From contig CAAHDV010000217.1 in the NCBI GenBank assembly GCA_900770535.1, positions 1 through 10,851 on the forward strand: a stretch of 10,851 nt of DNA, given 5' to 3'. The translations under genes were made by a program, and so were the position numbers. Positions within the stretch are counted from its first letter, which is position 1; the number at the start of each line of letters is the position of its first letter. This DNA is from Lachnospiraceae bacterium. Lineage in GTDB: Bacteria > Bacillota > Clostridia > Lachnospirales > Lachnospiraceae. The notes under the pieces are model-generated. The model searched no databases, was not told where the DNA came from, and worked only from the letters and a program-made list of their open reading frames with translations. Shown piece by piece: positions 7,659 through 10,851 of the stretch.

Positions 7659-7895
7659 ATGCTGAAAAAAGAAATTCGCCTGATCATCACCTTTCGGGAT
7701 ACGGTCATGGCCATCCGCATGGAAAAGGCCATGAAGGAAGCCGGGCTGCCCGGGCGGATCATCCCGCTTCCCAGTGCCATTTCCGCAGGCTGCGGCCTGT
7801 GCTTTATGGCACCGTTAGATGCGAGAGAGGCACTGGAACAGGAAATGAAAAGGCAGGATATTACATGGGAACTGATCACAGAATTAATGCTGTAA
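7659..7895 (+). CDS. DUF3343 small protein, putative Se/S carrier
   Basis: This is a 78-residue cytoplasmic protein of the DUF3343 (putative Se/S carrier-like) family. The protein opens with IRLIITFRDTVMAIRMEK, has the PGRIIPLPSAISAGCGLCF segment in the middle and a helical C-terminal part (DAREALEQEM). The only cysteines are the pair Cys45-x-x-Cys48 (CGLC), a plausible carrier or redox site. The start is one base after the stop of the NifS-like gene and uses GGAGGA at the end of that gene as ribosome binding site. It has no membrane segment or signal peptide. Its place directly after SelD, YedF and the NifS-like enzyme suggests that it accepts Se or S from the desulfurase; the function is inferred from context and family name, not shown. 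Confidence 0.85.
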   Translation: MLKKEIRLIITFRDTVMAIRMEKAMKEAGLPGRIIPLPSAISAGCGLCFMAPLDAREALEQEMKRQDITWELITELML

Positions 7896-9163
7896 CAATG
7901 GCCGCAGCGCTTTTGGGCGCGGTGCTGCTTGGCGGCTGCAGCCATACTTCGTATGAGAAAATTACGGTTGCGGAGACGGAAGCGCAGCAGGCAGAGGGCA
8001 CAGGGAAAACAGAAGAGAATCTGGCGGCAGAACGGATTGGAGAGTCCGATGCAGAGACTGGGATTATTTTGGAGACAGAAGATCAGAATGCGGAAGATTT
8101 TTCGGAAAATGCCGGGGAGTCGGGACAGAATTTGGCAGATGGAATGCAGGCCGGAAATCCAGATGGAACTGGTGGCGCGGATGCTCTGGATTCTTCCGGA
8201 GATCCGGGCGCAGCGTCCGATTCCATGACGATCCTGTTCTCTGGTGACGTACTTCTGTCCGACCATGTCTTAAACGCTTACAGCCGTGCGGGCGGAATCT
8301 CCGGGGTGCTGGATGGTGGTTACTTAAACGCAATTCAGTCCGCGGATTATTTTGTGGTTAACGAGGAATTTCCGTTCAGCAGCCGTGGAACCCAGGCGGC
8401 AGACAAGCAGTATACCTTCCGTCTGGCACCGGAAAAGGTTTCCGTGTTCCAGGAGATGGGAATTGACGCGGTAACGCTGGCGAACAATCATGCGCTGGAT
8501 TATGGCACAGACGCGCTGCTGGATACCTGCGAGGTGCTGGATGGCGCAGGCATTCTGCATACCGGAGCCGGGAAAGACTTAAACGCGGCAAAACAGCCGG
8601 TGGTGTTTGAGAAAAACGGACAGCGGGTGGCACTGATCGGGGCAACCCGCGTGATCCCGGAGGCAGGCTGGGCGGCTGCGAACGGCCACCCGGGCATGCT
8701 GTCCTCCTATGAGGTTTCGGTGGAGCCGCTGCTTGCGCAGATCGCGGAATGCCATGCACAGGGAGAGAAGGTTGTGGTTCTGATCCACTGGGGCATTGAG
8801 CGCGACGAGACACCCCAGGAATATCAGCGGGCGCTGGCAAAGCGCTACATCGATGCCGGGGCGGATCTGGTCATCGGAAGCCACCCGCATGTGCTGCTGG
8901 GCATCGAGTATTACAAAGGCAAGCCGATTTTCTACAGTCTGGGCAATTTTGTGTTTGGAAGCTCCATTCCCAAAACCATGCTGGTGCAGGCTGGATTTTC
9001 CGGTGACAGTCTGGATTTAAAGCTGATTCCGGGAACTTCTTCCGGCGGTTATACCCGCACTCTGACGGATGCGGGAGCGAAAACACAATTTTATCAGTAT
9101 TTAGAGGGAATCTCCTTTGGGGTTTCTCTGGGAGCGGACGGCACCGTCAGCCCGCAGCCCTGA
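7865..9163 (+). CDS. CapA-family lipoprotein (PGA_cap metallophosphatase-like)
   Basis: This is a predicted surface lipoprotein of 432 residues. The N terminus has basic/polar residues (DHR), a hydrophobic stretch (about 9-22) and a lipobox LGGC with Cys25 as the lipidated residue. Residues 26-119 are a low-complexity, acidic Glu/Ala/Gly/Asp/Gln-rich linker, probably a disordered wall-spanning spacer. Residues 120 to about 400 form a CapA/PgsA-type metallophosphatase-like domain: FSGDVLLSD (125-133), VNEEFPF (165-171), LANNHALDYG (205-214), IHWG (307-310), GSHPHVLLGIE (338-348) and YSLGNFVFG (357-365). I chose the ATG at 7865 because AGGA lies 6 bases upstream; it overlaps the end of the DUF3343 gene by 31 bases in another frame. 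The ATG at 7898 lacks a ribosome binding site. CapA proteins are known from poly-gamma-glutamate export and wall assembly, but no capB or capC is adjacent, so the substrate is unknown. Its link to the selenium genes may be only operonic. Confidence 0.88.
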   Translation: MGTDHRINAVTMAAALLGAVLLGGCSHTSYEKITVAETEAQQAEGTGKTEENLAAERIGESDAETGIILETEDQNAEDFSENAGESGQNLADGMQAGNPDGTGGADALDSSGDPGAASDSMTILFSGDVLLSDHVLNAYSRAGGISGVLDGGYLNAIQSADYFVVNEEFPFSSRGTQAADKQYTFRLAPEKVSVFQEMGIDAVTLANNHALDYGTDALLDTCEVLDGAGILHTGAGKDLNAAKQPVVFEKNGQRVALIGATRVIPEAGWAAANGHPGMLSSYEVSVEPLLAQIAECHAQGEKVVVLIHWGIERDETPQEYQRALAKRYIDAGADLVIGSHPHVLLGIEYYKGKPIFYSLGNFVFGSSIPKTMLVQAGFSGDSLDLKLIPGTSSGGYTRTLTDAGAKTQFYQYLEGISFGVSLGADGTVSPQP

Positions 9164-10179
9164 GTCACGCCCCGTTCTTTGAAGCGCCTGGTGAGGGAAT
9201 TGAGCACCAGGCGCTTATTTGCGCTCCAGAGCGGCGCGATCAGCAGAGACTTTGGTCCGTCTCCGGTAATCCGGTGGATGACCAGCTCTGGCGGCAGCAG
9301 GGCCACACAGTCAATGAGCAGATCCAGGTATTCCTCCAGGGTCATGACCGGAAACGGGTGCTGCTCATAGACCGATGCCAGATCGGTGCCCTTTAAGACA
9401 TGGAGCAGCTGCAGCTTGATGCCCTGGATATCCTGATTTGCCAGATAGCGCACGGTCTCTAATATCCGCCCCCGGTCTTCTCCGGGAAGCCCCAGAATGA
9501 CATGGACAATGGTTTCCAGTTTTCGCGCGCGAAGCCGGGATAAGGCATCTGTGAAGGTGGAGAGCGGATAACCGCGGCGAATAAAGGCAGCGGTATCTTC
9601 ATGGATGGTCTGCAGGCCCAGTTCAATCCAGACCGGTTTTTCCCGGTTTAAGCGGGTGCACAGATTCAGCACCTCATCCGGCAGGCAGTCCGGCCGGGTG
9701 CCGATGGAGAGCGCCACAACCTTCGGGTGGCGGATGGCTGCGGAAAACAGGGTTTCCAGGTAGGAAAGTGGCGCGTAGGTGTTGGTGTAGGACTGAAAGT
9801 AGGCAATGTAGGCATCCGGCGCAGAGCCCATCTTATTTTTGATGCGGGTGATGGCCTCTTCAATCTGATTGTTGACGGCAGTGGCAATCAGGGTTTGCCA
9901 GTCCTGGCCGGAACTGCAGGATGCCGGATGAGCCACGTCAGTGGCCGGATTGTCATGAAATATGGAAGACGAAGACGCGGAAAACGCGGAAAAATCCAGC
10001 GGCGCGGCAAAATCCCCGGATCCGCCCTCGCTGCAGAAGATACAGCCGCGCGTTCCCAGCGTTCCGTCCCGGTTTGGGCAGGTCATGCGGCCGTCCAGAG
10101 CGATCTTGTAGACCTTCTGGCCGAAGCGGGATTTCAGTTCAAAGTCCAGGGAGTGATAAGGTTTGCCGTTCCAGTTCAT
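9094..10179 (-). CDS. TIGR01212/YhcC-type radical SAM protein
   Basis: This cytoplasmic radical SAM enzyme of the YhcC family (related to the Elp3 catalytic domain) has no agreed reaction. It has 361 residues; E. coli YhcC has about 309. The FeS/SAM motif is TCPNRDGTLGTRGCIFCS with Cys34, Cys46 and Cys49, the wide spacing typical of this family. Other signatures are AYFQSYTNTYAP (about 125-136), SIGTRPDCLPDEVL, WIELGLQT, VILGLPGE, GIKLQLLHVLKGT and a C-terminal HRITGDGPKSLLIAPLW. Between the SAM motif and AYFQSYT lies a Ser/Ala/Asp-rich stretch (about residues 55-98, SASSSS included) longer than in the E. coli protein. The start has AAAGGA on the minus strand within 15 bases. The 3' end overlaps the capA tail by 70 bases in convergent orientation. 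It is a single-gene unit unrelated in function, as far as can be seen, to the selenium genes. Confidence 0.9.
   Translation of the reverse strand: MNWNGKPYHSLDFELKSRFGQKVYKIALDGRMTCPNRDGTLGTRGCIFCSEGGSGDFAAPLDFSAFSASSSSIFHDNPATDVAHPASCSSGQDWQTLIATAVNNQIEEAITRIKNKMGSAPDAYIAYFQSYTNTYAPLSYLETLFSAAIRHPKVVALSIGTRPDCLPDEVLNLCTRLNREKPVWIELGLQTIHEDTAAFIRRGYPLSTFTDALSRLRARKLETIVHVILGLPGEDRGRILETVRYLANQDIQGIKLQLLHVLKGTDLASVYEQHPFPVMTLEEYLDLLIDCVALLPPELVIHRITGDGPKSLLIAPLWSANKRLVLNSLTRRFKERGVTQGCGLTVPSAPRETPKEIPSKY
9182..9220 (+). terminator. Probable terminator of the capA transcript, inside the convergent gene
   Basis: Arms AAGCGCCTGGTG (9182-9193) and CACCAGGCGCTT (9205-9216) form a perfect 12-bp stem with an 11-base loop, starting 18 bases after the capA stop. 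TTATTT follows on the plus strand (9215-9220), a short U-rich tail; the minus-strand side has none. The hairpin lies within the coding sequence of the radical SAM gene, so it also sits in that mRNA. Confidence 0.6.
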
Positions 10180-10227
10180 GTTCGTGTTTCCTTTCGTGTC
10201 CGGGAATTTTCTGTTCCTTTTCTATAC

Positions 10228-10236
10228 AGTATACCA
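10228..10236 (-). promoter_or_regulatory. Candidate extended -10 of the radical SAM gene
   Basis: Read on the minus strand this is TGGTATACT, an extended -10 (TG-n-TATACT) about 50 bases before the start codon. No convincing -35 hexamer is seen at the right spacing, which extended -10 promoters can tolerate. Confidence 0.45.
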
Positions 10237-10329
10237 TAGATGACCGGGAGGCGCTTCGGCAGTTTGCATGTTTGCCGCGAAAAAGACTGCACGGCGTAAA
10301 AAAACACAGACAGGCGAAAGAATATTGTA

Positions 10330-10359
10330 TTGTCCGTAAAACAAACGGTGTGGTATACT
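10330..10359 (+). promoter_or_regulatory. Candidate galK promoter
   Basis: The -35 TTGTCC (10330-10335; 4 of 6) and -10 TATACT (10354-10359; 5 of 6) are 18 bases apart, with an extended -10 TG at 10351-10352. Initiation near 10366 would give a leader of about 125 bases before galK. Confidence 0.55.
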
Positions 10360-10477
10360 GAAAACTACGAGCGGCAGTGAGGCGTGATTGTTTGCCGGAA
10401 AGAATGAAAAACTGCCGGGGGATTTTTGCATGGCCGGAACCTATTGTGGAAAATGGGCGGACCTGCATGGAGAAAAC

Positions 10478-10484
10478 GGAGGGG
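10478..10484 (+). promoter_or_regulatory. Ribosome binding site of galK
   Basis: GGAGGGG lies 6 bases before the ATG at 10491 and fixes the start of the galactokinase. Confidence 0.75.
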
Positions 10485-10490
10485 TAAAGG

Positions 10491-10830
10491 ATGAACACAG
10501 CAAAAACATTGGAACTGTTAAGATCAGAAGCAGCAGGTACCCGTATGTGCGAGTTATACGGAGCAGATAAAGCGGAGGAGAACATCCGCCGTTATGAGGA
10601 CCTGGTACAGAAATTCCAGGAGAACTTTGGGGAGAAGGACATTCTGATGTTCAGTTCCCCGGGCAGAACGGAGATCAGCGGAAACCATACCGACCATAAC
10701 CATGGCAAGGTACTGGCAGGAAGCATCAACCTGGATTGTGTGGGAATTGCGGCAAAGAATGAATCAAGCAAGGTCAATATCATCAGTGAGACGTTTCATC
10801 AGAAATTCACCATCGACTTAAATGATCTGC
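10491..10830 (+). CDS. galK: Galactokinase, N-terminal part (cut by contig end)
   Basis: This GHMP-family kinase phosphorylates galactose to galactose 1-phosphate in the cytoplasm, the first step of the Leloir pathway. Only the first 113 codons are genuine; the frame continues into adapter sequence from 10831 and the remainder of a roughly 390-430 residue protein is missing. The galactokinase signature is clear: SSPGRTEISGNHTDHNHG (55-72), the sugar-binding segment, followed by KVLAGSINLD (73-82). A typical helical N-terminal stretch precedes it (RRYEDLVQKFQENFG). It is divergent from the radical SAM gene and has its own candidate promoter. Lachnospiraceae often carry this variant with an N-terminal extension before the signature; galE or galT might follow, but that cannot be seen. 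Confidence 0.88.
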
Positions 10831-10851
10831 AGATCGGAAGAGCGTCGTGTA
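10831..10851. other. Illumina adapter read-through at the contig end (not genomic)
   Basis: The final 21 bases, beginning AGATCGGAAGAGC and continuing GTCGTGTA, are identical to the start of the reverse complement of the Illumina TruSeq universal adapter. They translate in the galK frame to residues (IGRASC) that do not belong to the enzyme. This is library contamination and should be trimmed. Confidence 0.95.

Larger units (their letters stand above)
10180..10490. other. Divergent intergenic region between the radical SAM gene and galK
   Basis: These 311 bases separate two divergent genes. They hold a minus-strand extended -10 (10228-10236), a plus-strand promoter (10330-10359) and the galK ribosome binding site. 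The open frames crossing the region lack family-like sequence. No clear catabolite-repression (cre) site, riboswitch or GalR-type operator was recognised. Confidence 0.6.

Noticed and set aside
7394..8266. 290-codon open frame antisense to the NifS-like gene, DUF3343 and capA
   Set aside because: It runs antisense to three well-supported genes with clear motifs and shows no recognisable domain; long antisense frames are common at this base composition.
10240..10490. Catabolite-repression (cre) or galactose operator upstream of galK
   Set aside because: No sequence close enough to the cre consensus or to a GalR-type palindrome was found by eye.
1..10851. Mobile elements, CRISPR, tRNA or rRNA genes
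   Set aside because: No transposase or integrase motifs, no regularly spaced repeats and no cloverleaf or rRNA sequence were seen.

Overview
The window looks like chromosomal DNA from an anaerobic clostridial Firmicute, most likely a Lachnospiraceae-type gut bacterium. GC content is a little above 50% by eye, AGGAG-type ribosome binding sites are strong, and the gene content fits: a purine/ureide fermentation cluster, an orphan-type selenium module and a clostridial-style galactokinase. Eight complete protein genes and two partial ones are supported. I see no rRNA, tRNA, insertion sequence or CRISPR.

Region 1 (1-4589, + strand) is a nitrogen-catabolic block: the 3' part of ygeW (knotted carbamoyltransferase), arcC/yqeA (carbamate kinase), hyuA/ygeZ (hydantoinase/dihydropyrimidinase) and ygeY (M20 metallohydrolase). 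This set is known from the E. coli ygeW-yqeA region and from gut bacteria that degrade purines or urate anaerobically. The inferred flow is: the hydantoinase opens a cyclic ureide, YgeY hydrolyses an amide or ureido bond, YgeW transfers a carbamoyl group to phosphate, and carbamate kinase turns carbamoyl phosphate into ATP, CO2 and ammonia.

Region 2 (about 4650-9163, + strand) is a selenium-handling block with its own candidate promoter: selD (Cys form), yedF (TusA-like plus DsrE-like domains), a NifS-like class V aminotransferase, and a DUF3343 (Se/S carrier-like) small protein with a CxxC pair. yedF and the NifS-like gene overlap by ATGA, and the next genes follow with almost no gap or with overlap. 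The last gene is a CapA-type lipoprotein whose start lies inside the DUF3343 gene. In other bacteria this set supplies selenium to selenium-dependent molybdenum hydroxylases such as purine hydroxylase or xanthine dehydrogenase, which explains its position beside ureide-catabolism genes. The hydroxylase itself is not in the window.

Region 3 (9094-10851) holds a convergent YhcC-type radical SAM gene on the minus strand that overlaps the capA tail, a divergent promoter region, and the first 113 codons of a galactokinase on the plus strand. The final 21 bases (10831-10851) are not genomic: they match the Illumina TruSeq adapter read-through sequence, so the window stops at a contig end.

Other notable structure: hairpins without a U-tract in three intergenic gaps, a perfect 12-bp terminator-like hairpin inside the 3' coding end of the radical SAM gene, and a 6-1-6 palindrome between the -35 and -10 of the selD promoter.
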